A DNA stretch of 27,651 nt, taken from contig JALGTJ010000007.1 in the NCBI GenBank assembly GCA_029821415.1, positions 1 to 27,651 on the forward strand. Direction: 5' to 3'. The notes beneath the pieces are model-generated. The model saw only the letters and a program-made list of their open reading frames with translations. It had not been told where the DNA came from and did not search any database. The first letter of the stretch is position 1. Every line of letters starts with the position of its first letter. Origin of the DNA: Candidatus Zipacnadia bacterium. GTDB lineage: Bacteria > Armatimonadota > Zipacnadia > Zipacnadales > Zipacnadaceae. Position numbers and translations under genes: made by a program. Positions 14,887-22,858 of this stretch are shown piece after piece.

Positions 14887-16230
14887 CTAACCATGCAGGA
14901 AACCACGGTAGTGGCGCATCAGTAGTTGCGCCTCCACCTGCTGCATCGTATCAAGAGCTACCCCGACAATAATCAGCACGGAGGTGCCGCCGACCAGAGT
15001 GAAGGTTTGCACCCCGGTTATCGGCCCCACATAATATTGCATTAGCGCTACGATACCCAGGAAAACGGCCCCGGCCAGAGTAATGCGGTACAGGATCTTG
15101 TCCAAATAGTCCCGAGTCTTCTCGCCAGGCCGGATCCCCGGCACTGCACCGCCGTTCTTCTGCAGGTTCTCGGCAATCTCTTCGGGATTAAAAGTAACTG
15201 CCGTATAGAAATAGGTAAACAGAATTACCAGAACAAAGTACAGAAACGATGCGAAATGATTACTTTGGCTTGGTGTGGTAAAGTTGATTATTGTCTGAAT
15301 AGCGCTGTAGATGCTCTCGTCGGAGAACCCCAAACGGCCAACAAGGTGCACAATCTTGTCGTTCATCAAGAATTGTCCGATTTGCGCCGGAAACATTGCC
15401 ACAGCAATGGCGAAGATAATAGGCATCACGCCCGCCTGGTTGACCCGCAGAGGCAAATAGCTTGTCTGGCCACCGTACACACGGGTGCCTCTGATCCGCT
15501 TGGCATACTGGACCGGAATCTTGCGTTCGGCCTGTTGCACCTTGATAATGCCGTAGATCATCCCTACGAATAGAACCGCCAGGAACAAGATATTACCGAT
15601 GGCGATCTGACCAGCTACAAGCATCTGCACGGTAGTGGCCAACTGCTGGGGCAACGCGGTCATTATGCCCACGAAGATTATCAATGATACGCCCTGGCCG
15701 ATGCCGTATTCGGTGATCTGATCGGCAATATACATCAGAAATAGCCCGCCGGCCACCATCATAATTACATCAAAGACAATAATCATCGGCCCACCCTGGA
15801 ATGCGCCCATGGTGCCGAAGAATCCAATCATTCCAATGCCCTGTATCAGACAGATGCCGACGGTGGTGTACTTGGTCCATTGGCGAATTTTGCGCTGGCC
15901 CCATTCACCCTCTTTTTGCAATTGTTCGAGAGAGGGGACCGCCATCACCAGGAGCTGGAAGATAATTGAGGCGGTGATATAGGGCATTATACCCAGTGCT
16001 AGTATAGAAAATCGCTTTAGTGAGCCACCAGCAAAAGCATTGAGCAACCCGCCGATACCCCCGCCAAATGCCCCAGAGAACAACCGCTCCATAGCCTCCT
16101 TGTTGACTCCCGGCAGAGGCACATGTGCGCAGGCCACGTAGACGCCAAACATCACCATTACGTACAGTATGCGCTTACGCACATCAGGCAGACGCATCGC
16201 CTGGGCCAGGTTGCCAATCCGTTCCTGCAT
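14887..16230 (-). CDS. secY: Preprotein translocase subunit SecY
   Basis: SecY is the channel subunit of the SecYEG translocon in the cytoplasmic membrane. The 447-residue protein is highly hydrophobic, with about ten membrane segments; the first is near residues 21-37 and the second, ALGIMPYITASIIFQLL, near 78-94. Family segments such as QWTKYTTVGICLIQGIGM, YGIGQGVSLIIF and the NPEEIAENLQKNGG-IPGIRPG block are present. The start ATG overlaps the rplO stop by one base (TGATG), indicating translational coupling. Confidence 0.97.
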   Translation of the reverse strand: MQERIGNLAQAMRLPDVRKRILYVMVMFGVYVACAHVPLPGVNKEAMERLFSGAFGGGIGGLLNAFAGGSLKRFSILALGIMPYITASIIFQLLVMAVPSLEQLQKEGEWGQRKIRQWTKYTTVGICLIQGIGMIGFFGTMGAFQGGPMIIVFDVIMMVAGGLFLMYIADQITEYGIGQGVSLIIFVGIMTALPQQLATTVQMLVAGQIAIGNILFLAVLFVGMIYGIIKVQQAERKIPVQYAKRIRGTRVYGGQTSYLPLRVNQAGVMPIIFAIAVAMFPAQIGQFLMNDKIVHLVGRLGFSDESIYSAIQTIINFTTPSQSNHFASFLYFVLVILFTYFYTAVTFNPEEIAENLQKNGGAVPGIRPGEKTRDYLDKILYRITLAGAVFLGIVALMQYYVGPITGVQTFTLVGGTSVLIIVGVALDTMQQVEAQLLMRHYRGFLHG

Positions 16231-16688
16231 CAGTCAATAACCTCCACGGTCCCGCCAGCCGCTTCGATCTTCTCACACGCCGATCTGCTAAAGGCATGAG
16301 CCTTAACATCGAGCTTGCACGACAGCTCGCCATCGCCCAGTATCTTCACCCCATCACCAATCTTGGAGATAAGACCCCTGTCCAGCAGCACTTGCGGCGA
16401 GACTACGCTGCCCTCGTCAAACCGCTCCAGGTCGCGGACATTCACAATCTGATACTCTTTGCGGAATATGCCGATATTCTGAGCCTTGTTGCTCTGCCCC
16501 CGAAGCTTAGGCAAGCGGCGATACAGCGGCGTCTGCCCCCCCTCAAAGCCCGGTTTAACACTCGAGTGCTGCTTCTGGCCCTTCTGGCCACGGCCACAGG
16601 TCTTACCCTGACCGGCACTGATACCGCGGCCCTTGCGCTTGGCCGACTTATGCCTCGCCTTATTTGGCTTCACGTCAGACAAATCCAT
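16230..16688 (-). CDS. rplO: 50S ribosomal protein L15
   Basis: The 152-residue protein has the Gly-rich basic N-terminal arm of L15 (KGRGISAGQGKTCGRGQKGQ), FEGGQTPLYRRLPKLRG, and a globular C-terminus with HAFSRSACEKIEAAGGTVEVI. It is full length. Upstream, where rpsE and rpmD normally lie, there are only 97 bases before rplR. GGAGGG lies 13 bases before the ATG, a rather long spacing. Confidence 0.96.
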   Translation of the reverse strand: MDLSDVKPNKARHKSAKRKGRGISAGQGKTCGRGQKGQKQHSSVKPGFEGGQTPLYRRLPKLRGQSNKAQNIGIFRKEYQIVNVRDLERFDEGSVVSPQVLLDRGLISKIGDGVKILGDGELSCKLDVKAHAFSRSACEKIEAAGGTVEVID

Positions 16689-16785
16689 ATTTACTCGCTT
16701 TCCCTCCGTCTGTTTGTTGCCCAGCTCCCCACCAGCGTTTTCTCATCCGACCTCTGACAAATCTGATCGATCCGACTCGGAGAAC
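16689..16785 (-). other. Gap between rplR and rplO where rpsE and rpmD are expected but absent
   Basis: In nearly all bacteria the order is rplR-rpsE-rpmD-rplO. Here rplR ends at 16786 and rplO starts at 16688. Reading the 97 bases in all frames shows no piece of S5 or L30 that I recognise. The stretch holds only the GGAGGG that may serve rplO. The absence is observed directly; whether the genes were moved elsewhere or lost in assembly cannot be told from the window. Confidence 0.85.
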
Positions 16786-17154
16786 TCAGAACTTCAAGCC
16801 GGCCTCCCGAGCGGCCTCAGCCAGAGCGGCAACCTTGCCGTGGTAAGGCCAACCCGCCCGGTCAAAGACGACCTGCTGGATGCCCTTGTCAAGTGCTCGT
16901 TTTGCCACAGCCTCACCAACAGCCACGGCAGCGGCAATGTTAGCCGTACCTGATAGCCCCGCGCTGATCTGCTTGTCAAGGGTACTGGCAGCCACCAGCG
17001 TGTGACCGGAAGTGTCATCAATTACCTGAGCATAGATGTGTTTAAGCGACTTGGTGACACACAACCGAGGGCGCTGCGAGGTGCCCCTGATTTTCGCACG
17101 ACCTCGCATCTGCCGCCGGCGTCGAGCTGTTCTTCTGTCTCGTTCTTGACTCAC
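16786..17154 (-). CDS. rplR: 50S ribosomal protein L18, GTG start
   Basis: L18 binds 5S rRNA in the central protuberance. The 122-residue protein has a basic N-terminus (RDRRTARRRRQMRGRAKIRG), RPRLCVTKSLKHIYAQVIDD and the C-terminal FDRAGWPYHGKVAALAEAAREAGL. The longer frame starts at a TTG at 17160, which abuts AAGGAAGG. The GTG at 17154 has the same element about six bases upstream, so it is the better start. rpsE would normally follow. Confidence 0.95.
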   Translation of the reverse strand: MSQERDRRTARRRRQMRGRAKIRGTSQRPRLCVTKSLKHIYAQVIDDTSGHTLVAASTLDKQISAGLSGTANIAAAVAVGEAVAKRALDKGIQQVVFDRAGWPYHGKVAALAEAAREAGLKF

Positions 17155-17199
17155 AGTCAACCTTCCTTAACCAGAGTACAGCCCCGCTCGCACGCTTGC

Positions 17200-17763
17200 T
17201 TACTCCACACCGATTTTAGCTTGCTTGCCAGGCTTACGACGGGGCTGCTCGTCAACATATTTGATACCCCGCCACTGCGTTCCCTTTGCCCAATACGGAC
17301 TTACCGGCCCGACTGCCCGAATGTCAGCAGCCATCTGTCCAACCACCTGCTTATCAATGCCCCGTACCACAATCTGATTATTATCGCTAATCTCGATCTC
17401 TGTACCTTCCAGAGGCTCAATGACCACATCGTGGGACAGACCGACATAAAGCCGCAGGTTTTTGCCCTGCATCTGGGCACGATAGCCCACGCCTTGGTAT
17501 TCCAAACGTTTTTCAAAGCCGTTGACCACGCCTGTGACCATATTCGCGACCAAAGCCCTGGCCAGTCCGTGCAGGGCACGGTACTTCTTCTGTTCCGCAG
17601 CCCGGGTAAAGATAATCCGGCCCTCACTAACGGTCGCGCTGATTCCCTCGGGTAGCCGCCGGCACAGCTCTCCCCGTGGTCCCTTGATCGTCACCACGTT
17701 GTCTTTGATGTCAACCTCGACATCATCGGGTATCGTAATTGGCGCTTCACCTATACGCGACAT
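17200..17763 (-). CDS. rplF: 50S ribosomal protein L6
   Basis: The 187-residue protein has the duplicated L6 fold and starts MSRIGEAPITIPDDVEV. It has the C-terminal RNA-binding segment in its usual place (QMAADIRAVGPVSPYWAKG, then GIKYVDEQPRRKPGK). L6 lies near the factor-binding centre of the 50S. GAGGAG is nine bases before the ATG at 17763. Confidence 0.97.
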   Translation of the reverse strand: MSRIGEAPITIPDDVEVDIKDNVVTIKGPRGELCRRLPEGISATVSEGRIIFTRAAEQKKYRALHGLARALVANMVTGVVNGFEKRLEYQGVGYRAQMQGKNLRLYVGLSHDVVIEPLEGTEIEISDNNQIVVRGIDKQVVGQMAADIRAVGPVSPYWAKGTQWRGIKYVDEQPRRKPGKQAKIGVE

Positions 17764-17809
17764 ATTCGTTTGCTCCTCAGCGTTTGATCACAAGTGTGTC
17801 TCCGCGGCG

Positions 17810-18205
17810 CTACCACAGCTCACAGATTACCTCTCCACCGGTACCTGCGCGGCGGGCCTGTTTTGCACTCATAACACCTTGACTGGTAGAGACAATAGCT
17901 ATCCCGATACCTCCAAGCACACGAGGCAGTTCGTCTTTGGCCCTATACACTCGTCGGCCAGGTTTACTGACCCGACGGCAGCCAGCCATTACCGGCCGGT
18001 TCTGTTCATCATACTTCAGGCGCAGCCGCAAGTCCCGGCCGTGGTTGACCAGTTGAAAGCCCCGTAGATAGCCTTCTTCATGCAGAATCTTAGCAATGGC
18101 CATTTTCATCTTAGACCTAGGCACATCCACACTGGTACGGCGCGCATTATAGCCATTACGAATACGATTGAGCATATCTGCTATCGGATCGGTTACGACA
18201 CCCAT
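17810..18205 (-). CDS. rpsH: 30S ribosomal protein S8
   Basis: The 131-residue protein begins with the S8 signature TDPIADMLNRIRNGYNA and ends with GGIGIAIVSTSQGVMSAKQA and GGEVICELW. S8 binds the central domain of 16S rRNA and in other bacteria can also repress its own operon by binding mRNA. AGGAGGT lies about five bases before the ATG at 18205. Confidence 0.97.
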   Translation of the reverse strand: MGVVTDPIADMLNRIRNGYNARRTSVDVPRSKMKMAIAKILHEEGYLRGFQLVNHGRDLRLRLKYDEQNRPVMAGCRRVSKPGRRVYRAKDELPRVLGGIGIAIVSTSQGVMSAKQARRAGTGGEVICELW

Positions 18206-18273
18206 CAGTTACCTCCTGAATCAGCCTGAGCACCTCCATCGCTAGCACCCAGGTCAGCGGTGCCCAGCAGCCA

Positions 18274-18459
18274 CTACCAGCTGGACTTGGTTATCCCAGG
18301 AATGTTACCCGCCAGGGCCTGTTCCCGGAAGCAAATGCGACACAGGCCGAAGCTACGCATATAGCCACGCCGGCGGCCACACAACTGGCAGCGGTTATAG
18401 CCGCGAGTCCTGTACTTAGGCTCTCGCTTCTGCTTGGCAATCCACGATTTTTTCGCCAC
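18274..18459 (-). CDS. rpsN: 30S ribosomal protein S14, zinc-binding (type Z), GTG start
   Basis: The short 61-residue S14 has a zinc site at C24, C27, C40 and C43 (CQLCGRR ... GLCRICFRE) and ends NIPGITKSSW, the Gram-positive type Z form. The GTG at 18459 has AGGAGG nine bases upstream. It sits between rplE and rpsH as usual. Confidence 0.97.
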   Translation of the reverse strand: MAKKSWIAKQKREPKYRTRGYNRCQLCGRRRGYMRSFGLCRICFREQALAGNIPGITKSSW

Positions 18460-18528
18460 GGACTTCTGCCTCCTGGCAGTGGGGTGGTATAGACATATTC
18501 GTCATTGCTGTTACTGAGCGTATCTGCT

Positions 18529-19101
18529 TCATTCAGAGACCAGGGGTAGGCCCAGTGCCTCCAGTAGAGCTATGCCCTGGTCATCAGTTTCGGCAGTAGT
18601 GACGATAGTAATACTTAACCCCCGGGTCTTTTTGACATCATCGTAAGTCAGTTCGGGAAAGATCAGATGATCGTTGATCCCTACGGTATAGTTCCCTCGG
18701 CCGTCAAAACCACTGCGCGGTAGGCCACGGAAGTCGCGGATACGTGGCACCGCAACGTTGAACAGCCGGTCAGCAAACTCCCACATCCGCGCGCCCCGCA
18801 GGGTGGCCTTACAACCGATGGCCTGTCCCTGGCGCACATTAAAGGCGGCTATAGACCGCCGCGCGCGAGTGATACAAGGCCGTTGCCCCACGATCAATGC
18901 CAACTCGTCGACGGCGCTCTCCAAAGCTTCGAAATCATTAGTCGCCTCAGAGACGCCCATGCTCACAACGATCTTCTGAGGCCGGGGTGCCTGCCATATA
19001 TTCCGGTAGCCGAACTGTTTCATCAAAGCCGGCCGAACTTTTTCTTCGTACATAACTTTCAGTCTGGGCTGGTAGGCCATTTGACTTGCCTGCGCTTTCA
19101 C
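18529..19101 (-). CDS. rplE: 50S ribosomal protein L5
   Basis: L5 binds 5S rRNA and P-site tRNA in the central protuberance. It has RLKVMYEEKVRPALMKQFGY, PRPQKIVVSMGVSEA, VRQGQAIGCKATLRG, FNVAVPRIRDFRG and the C-terminal IVTTAETDDQGIALLEALGLP. The GTG at 19101 has GGGAGG six bases upstream and gives 190 residues. An ATG at 19080 would give 183 residues but lacks a good ribosome binding site. Confidence 0.95.
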   Translation of the reverse strand: MKAQASQMAYQPRLKVMYEEKVRPALMKQFGYRNIWQAPRPQKIVVSMGVSEATNDFEALESAVDELALIVGQRPCITRARRSIAAFNVRQGQAIGCKATLRGARMWEFADRLFNVAVPRIRDFRGLPRSGFDGRGNYTVGINDHLIFPELTYDDVKKTRGLSITIVTTAETDDQGIALLEALGLPLVSE

Positions 19102-19163
19102 TGGCCGCCTCCCGGAGCCGCGCCTACGCGCAGCACCAACGGCCCGGCTATAACTGGAGACTA

Positions 19164-19508
19164 CTACTGGTCAATGTCCGCACCACATTTCTTGCACACG
19201 CGCACCCGTGTGCCATCTTCTCGTTGGCGATGGCCGACACGAGTGGGCTTGTTGCAGCTCGGGCAGACCAACATTACGTTAGATACATGGATAGGCCCCG
19301 GGCTTTCAATAATGCCACCCTGGCGGACCTTTTGAGTCTGGCGGACAGCACGCTTCAGGATATTCATGCCCTCCACTATGACCCGCTCTTCTTTGGGCAG
19401 CACCCCAATCACTCGCCCCCGTCGCAAATTGCCCTTGTAAGACCTATCTTTACCGGAAATCACAATGACCTCGTCGTTGGCCTTGATATGCAGCCTCTTC
19501 GCGGACAT
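19164..19508 (-). CDS. rplX: 50S ribosomal protein L24
   Basis: The 114-residue protein has the L24 KOW motif near the N-terminus (DEVIVISGKDRSYKGNLRRG) and a C-terminal zinc ribbon with C82, C85, C105 and C108. L24 is an early 50S assembly initiator. Its ATG directly follows the TAG stop of rplN (TAGATG), with GAGG inside the rplN end serving as ribosome binding site, so the two are translationally coupled. Confidence 0.96.
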   Translation of the reverse strand: MSAKRLHIKANDEVIVISGKDRSYKGNLRRGRVIGVLPKEERVIVEGMNILKRAVRQTQKVRQGGIIESPGPIHVSNVMLVCPSCNKPTRVGHRQREDGTRVRVCKKCGADIDQ

Positions 19509-19877
19509 CTAAACCACCTCGGGCGCCAGAGATATGATCTTTACATGTTCCTTCGCCCGCAGTTCTTGGGCAACGGGACCAAATACGCGGGTACACAATG
19601 GGTTGCCATTCTCATCTACGATTACCGCAGCATTGTCATCGAATCGCACCTGAGTCCCGTCAGGGCGTACTACGCTCTGGCGGCAACGTACTACCACTGC
19701 CCGGACGATATCGCCCTTGTGCACCGGACTTTGCGGGGTAACCTGCTTGGCCGAAGCCACTATCAAGTCGCCTAACGACGCATATTTCCCCCCGCTGCGT
19801 CCAACTATGTTTATGCAGCCAATTTCCCGTACACCAGAGTTGTCAGCCACCCTCAGCCTGGTTTCTTTCTGAATCAT
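19509..19877 (-). CDS. rplN: 50S ribosomal protein L14
   Basis: The 122-residue protein has exactly the standard L14 length and begins MIQKETRLRVADNSGVREIG. RPDGTQVRFDDNAAVI and TRVFGPVAQELR follow in order. A GTG-started extension (to 19922) is rejected; GAGGG lies eight bases before the ATG at 19877. Unusually, the gene upstream is an EF-G paralogue rather than rpsQ, with a 60-base gap that holds no recognisable S17 sequence. Confidence 0.97.
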   Translation of the reverse strand: MIQKETRLRVADNSGVREIGCINIVGRSGGKYASLGDLIVASAKQVTPQSPVHKGDIVRAVVVRCRQSVVRPDGTQVRFDDNAAVIVDENGNPLCTRVFGPVAQELRAKEHVKIISLAPEVV

Positions 19878-19937
19878 CGTTACAGCCCTCTTGCGAACTT
19901 GATCGGACTTTCGGCTATTCACATAGTAATGCAGCAG

Positions 19938-22010
19938 TTAACTTCTCTCGCTCTCAGCGACGATGCGTTGCTCAATATCCGGTGGAACAGGTTGATAGTG
20001 AGCGAACTCCATAGTGTAACTGGCACGCCCCTGCGAGAGCGAACGCAGATCCGCCGCATAGGTGCGCATCTCGGCTACTGGAACTAATGCCTTGATCCTC
20101 TGCAGTCCCTTGCCCACAGCATCCATCCCCTGAATCTGACCGCGCCGGCTAGTAATATCACTCATTACATCGCCCATAATGTCCTCAGGCGTAGCCACTT
20201 CAACCGCAGCTACCGGCTCCAGCAGTTTTGACCCGGCTTCTTCCAGAGCCTTGCGCATCGCCAGTTGACCGGCCCTACGAAAAGCCATATCCGACGAGTC
20301 CACCGGGTGCGAACTACCATCATCCAGAGTGACCTGGACGTCAACTACTGGATAGCCAGCCAGTACGCCCGACTCCATTGCATCCTGCACACCCTTTTCA
20401 ACAGCAGGGATGTAGTTGGTGGGCACGGCGCCCCCCTTAATCTCATTGACAAACTTGAAGCCCTCGCCTCGGGGCAGCGGCTCTACCCGGATCCACACAT
20501 CGCCAAACTGCCCCCGGCCTCCGGTCTGTTTCTTATGGCGTCCCTGCACGCGCACCTTTCGAGTTACAGTTTCCCGGTAGGCAATCTGGGGCGGCTTGAG
20601 CGTGACATTGACATCAAACTCATTCTGCAGACGGGTAGTGATGATTTCAACGTGTAATTGTCCCATACCCCGAACAATCAGTTCTCCGGTCTCTCGGTCC
20701 CGCTCGTAGGCGAAACCGACATCTTCGTCAGACAACTGCGCCAATGCACCGGAAAGTTTATCCTGATCGGCACGCGAAGCGGCCTCCAGGGCTACCGCGT
20801 GCATACCACTCGGCAAAGGCGGACAGTCAAATATCACGCTTTCGCGGCCTTGGTAAAGTGTCGTTCCCGTCCGCACCTTTTCCAGCTTGTTGACACAGGC
20901 AATATCACCTGCTGCCACTGTCCCTGCCGAAACCGTTTCACGGCCCTGAACAAAAGCCAGACCACTGAGCTTGGCACTCTCACCGCTCTGTGCGTCGGTG
21001 ATGGGCGCGTCTGCCTGGCCTATCCCGGAGATGGTGCGCAGCAGGCTCAGCCGCCCGACGTATGGATCCAGGATCGTCTTAAATACCACTGCCGCGAATG
21101 GCTGATCCGCTGCCGGAGCTCGGACAATTTCTTCCCCATCTCCCGGCGCATGTCCGTGCCAGGGGCCTCGACTCACCGGCGAAGGCGCCAGTTCAACCAA
21201 TGTCTCGGCCAAACTGGCAACCCCGATTGCCCGGCGGGCATCAGTAGCAAGTACTGGCATAATCAGCCCTCGAGCAACGGCTTTCCGCAGGCCTTCGGCC
21301 AATTCTTCCGCAGTAAGCTCCCCTTCTTCCAGATACCTTATGGTCAACTCATCATCGGTAGTCGCCACCGCATCAACAAGTTGTTCGTAAGCTTGCTCTG
21401 CTGCCTCGCGTAACTCCTCAGGTATATCTCCCCGTTTGACCTCAGTGCCTTGGCCAGTAACCGCTTGCATAGTCAGCAGGTCCACCACGCCCTGGAACTG
21501 CCCTTCGCTGCCGATGGGAAGCTGAATCGGCACGACCTCCGGTCCGGTGAGGCTCTCTGCCAGACTCGCCACCGCACCGTCAAAGCTGGCGCGCTCCTTG
21601 TCTATCTTGTTTACGACGGCAATTACCGGTTGATTGCAATTCCGGGCTGTTTCGAAAACCTTGTAGGTGTGTACCTCCACTCCGGCATTAGCATCAATGA
21701 GTAACACACTACAATCTGCCACCCACAGTGAGGGCACCACCTCGGCAAAGAACTCAGCATAGCCAGGTGTGTCAATAAGATTTATCTTAGTGCCATTGTA
21801 TTCGCAGTAGCAGGCCGCCGGCGAAATGGAGATCTGACGGCTCTTCTCCTCCTCGCCAAAATCACAGGTAGTGGTGCCTTCTTCAACCTGACCCATACGG
21901 CTCTTCATGCCGGTGCTAAACAGCAGCGCCTCGGCCAAGGTGGTCTTACCGCAACCACGGTGGCCAACTATGGCCAGATTGCGAATGTGATCGCTATCGT
22001 ATTGTGGCAC
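19938..22010 (-). CDS. Elongation factor G-like GTPase (EF-G-2 type), inserted between rpsQ and rplN
   Basis: This is a complete 690-residue translational GTPase. The G1 loop is GHRGCGKT (16-23) rather than the AHIDAGKT of standard EF-G; G3 is DTPGY (80-84) and G4 is NKID (134-137). Later domains include RGMGQLHVEI and GRHKKQTGGRGQFGDVWIRV (standard EF-G has a RQSGGRGQYG-type motif here), and a C-terminal domain with PEDIMGDVMSDITSRRGQI. These features place it in the EF-G-like subfamily found as a second EF-G in Thermus, mycobacteria and others, whose role is poorly known. The GTG at 22010 has an excellent GGGAGG eight bases upstream, 17 bases after the truncated rpsQ, so it should be cotranscribed with ribosomal proteins. 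Such a gene is not normally found inside the S10-spc cluster. Confidence 0.93.
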   Translation of the reverse strand: MPQYDSDHIRNLAIVGHRGCGKTTLAEALLFSTGMKSRMGQVEEGTTTCDFGEEEKSRQISISPAACYCEYNGTKINLIDTPGYAEFFAEVVPSLWVADCSVLLIDANAGVEVHTYKVFETARNCNQPVIAVVNKIDKERASFDGAVASLAESLTGPEVVPIQLPIGSEGQFQGVVDLLTMQAVTGQGTEVKRGDIPEELREAAEQAYEQLVDAVATTDDELTIRYLEEGELTAEELAEGLRKAVARGLIMPVLATDARRAIGVASLAETLVELAPSPVSRGPWHGHAPGDGEEIVRAPAADQPFAAVVFKTILDPYVGRLSLLRTISGIGQADAPITDAQSGESAKLSGLAFVQGRETVSAGTVAAGDIACVNKLEKVRTGTTLYQGRESVIFDCPPLPSGMHAVALEAASRADQDKLSGALAQLSDEDVGFAYERDRETGELIVRGMGQLHVEIITTRLQNEFDVNVTLKPPQIAYRETVTRKVRVQGRHKKQTGGRGQFGDVWIRVEPLPRGEGFKFVNEIKGGAVPTNYIPAVEKGVQDAMESGVLAGYPVVDVQVTLDDGSSHPVDSSDMAFRRAGQLAMRKALEEAGSKLLEPVAAVEVATPEDIMGDVMSDITSRRGQIQGMDAVGKGLQRIKALVPVAEMRTYAADLRSLSQGRASYTMEFAHYQPVPPDIEQRIVAESERS

Positions 22011-22027
22011 TCAGCTTGCCTCCCGAT

Positions 22028-22222
22028 TCATACATTTGCGCTTGGCTCATCACAGCTATTGTTCTCATCGTGCGCCTTCAGCTTTGTGCTCCGGAGCAGC
22101 ACCTTGCCATACAGAGGATGCCTGGTCCTTCGCTGGATCTCAACCACCACTGTCTTGTCCATCTTGTCACTGACCACCGTTGCCAGGGCCGTCCGCTTCT
22201 CGCCGCTGTGTGTTCTACTCAT
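22028..22222 (-). CDS. rpsQ: 30S ribosomal protein S17, C-terminally truncated
   Basis: The first ~55 residues match S17 well: ATVVSDKMDKTVVVEIQRR, HPLYGKVLLRSTKLKAHDENN. Normal S17 (84-87 residues) then continues with a GDxVxIxExRPLSKTK segment and a final strand, about 30 residues. Here only SCDEPSANV and a TGA follow. The other two frames after HDENN do not encode the missing part, so this is not a simple frameshift. The OB-fold would lack its last strands. The gene overlaps rpmC by four bases (ATGA) and is followed 17 bases later by the EF-G-like gene. It may still work in shortened form, or be a remnant with a full copy elsewhere. Confidence 0.85.
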   Translation of the reverse strand: MSRTHSGEKRTALATVVSDKMDKTVVVEIQRRTRHPLYGKVLLRSTKLKAHDENNSCDEPSANV

Positions 22223-22446
22223 TGATTGATCCCCAACTCCCGCTCGCGCAGAATAGTATTAATCTGAGCGATCGCTTTGCGGTACTTCCTGACCCGCTTC
22301 GGATCGTCAATCTGGCCAGAGGCCAGGCGGAAGCGCAGGTTGAACAGACTCTCCGCAATTTGTCTCTTTCGGTCCTGTAGCTCCTCGCTGCTGGCTCTCC
22401 GCAGTTGGTCAATAAACTGGCGGGTAGTATCAACTGTGTCCGGCAT
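22219..22446 (-). CDS. rpmC: 50S ribosomal protein L29
   Basis: The 75-residue helical protein has the L29 core FNLRFRLASGQIDDPKRVRK and a C-terminal helix (YRKAIAQINTILRERE). The longer frame starts at 22548 but has no L29 features there. The ATG at 22446 has GAGGGG six bases upstream and overlaps the rplP end by 17 bases. L29 sits by the peptide exit tunnel and contacts SRP and trigger factor in known ribosomes. Confidence 0.95.
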   Translation of the reverse strand: MPDTVDTTRQFIDQLRRASSEELQDRKRQIAESLFNLRFRLASGQIDDPKRVRKYRKAIAQINTILRERELGINQ

Positions 22447-22858
22447 CGTAGTCCCCTCGAGTAACAAACTTACACTTGATCGGCAGTTTGTGGGCAGCTC
22501 GCCGCATCGCCTCGCGAGCGGTCTCCTCGGGTACGCCGCCCATTTCAAACATTATCCGACCAGGCTTGACAACCGCTACATAATAAGCAACCGGTCCCTT
22601 GCCCTTCCCCATTCGTGTTTCGGCCGGCGTCTGAGTAATCGGCTTGTCAGGGAATATCCGAATCCACACCTTCCCTCCCCGGCGAGCCTCGCGGGCCATT
22701 GTCACACGAGCTGCCTCAATCTGCCGGGAATCAATCCAAGCCGGCTCCAGAGCCTGGAGGCCAAACTCGCCAAAATTCACAGTGTTGCCCCGATAAGCTA
22801 ATCCTCGCATCCGCCCTCGGTGCTGCTTAGCATGCTTTAGTCGCTTAGGCATCAACAT
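22430..22858 (-). CDS. rplP: 50S ribosomal protein L16
   Basis: The 142-residue protein begins MLMPKRLKHAKQHRGRMRG, the L16 start, and has NFGEFGLQALEPAWI, RQIEAARVTMAR, GKGKGPVAYYVAVVKPGRIM and HKLPIKCKFVTR. The frame is open to 22882, but the ATG at 22858 has AGGAGG nine bases upstream and fits the family. Its first bases overlap the acidic-tail end of rpsC by 14. L16 is near the tRNA elbow on the 50S. Confidence 0.96.
   Translation of the reverse strand: MLMPKRLKHAKQHRGRMRGLAYRGNTVNFGEFGLQALEPAWIDSRQIEAARVTMAREARRGGKVWIRIFPDKPITQTPAETRMGKGKGPVAYYVAVVKPGRIMFEMGGVPEETAREAMRRAAHKLPIKCKFVTRGDYDAGHS

Noticed and set aside
16689..16785. Remnant of rpmD or rpsE in the rplR-rplO gap
   Set aside because: A frame with KTLVGSWATNRRREGKRV slightly recalls the L30 start, but it matches at only a few positions and is not in a plausible gene context.
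19878..19937. Remnant of the S17 tail between the EF-G-like gene and rplN
   Set aside because: One frame reads SRKSDQVRKRAV, vaguely like the basic end of S17, but the resemblance is too weak and lacks the RPLSKTK core.
22011..22080. Frameshift as the cause of the short rpsQ
   Set aside because: Neither alternative frame downstream of HDENN gives the expected GDxVxIxExRPLSKTK sequence, so a small indel cannot restore S17.
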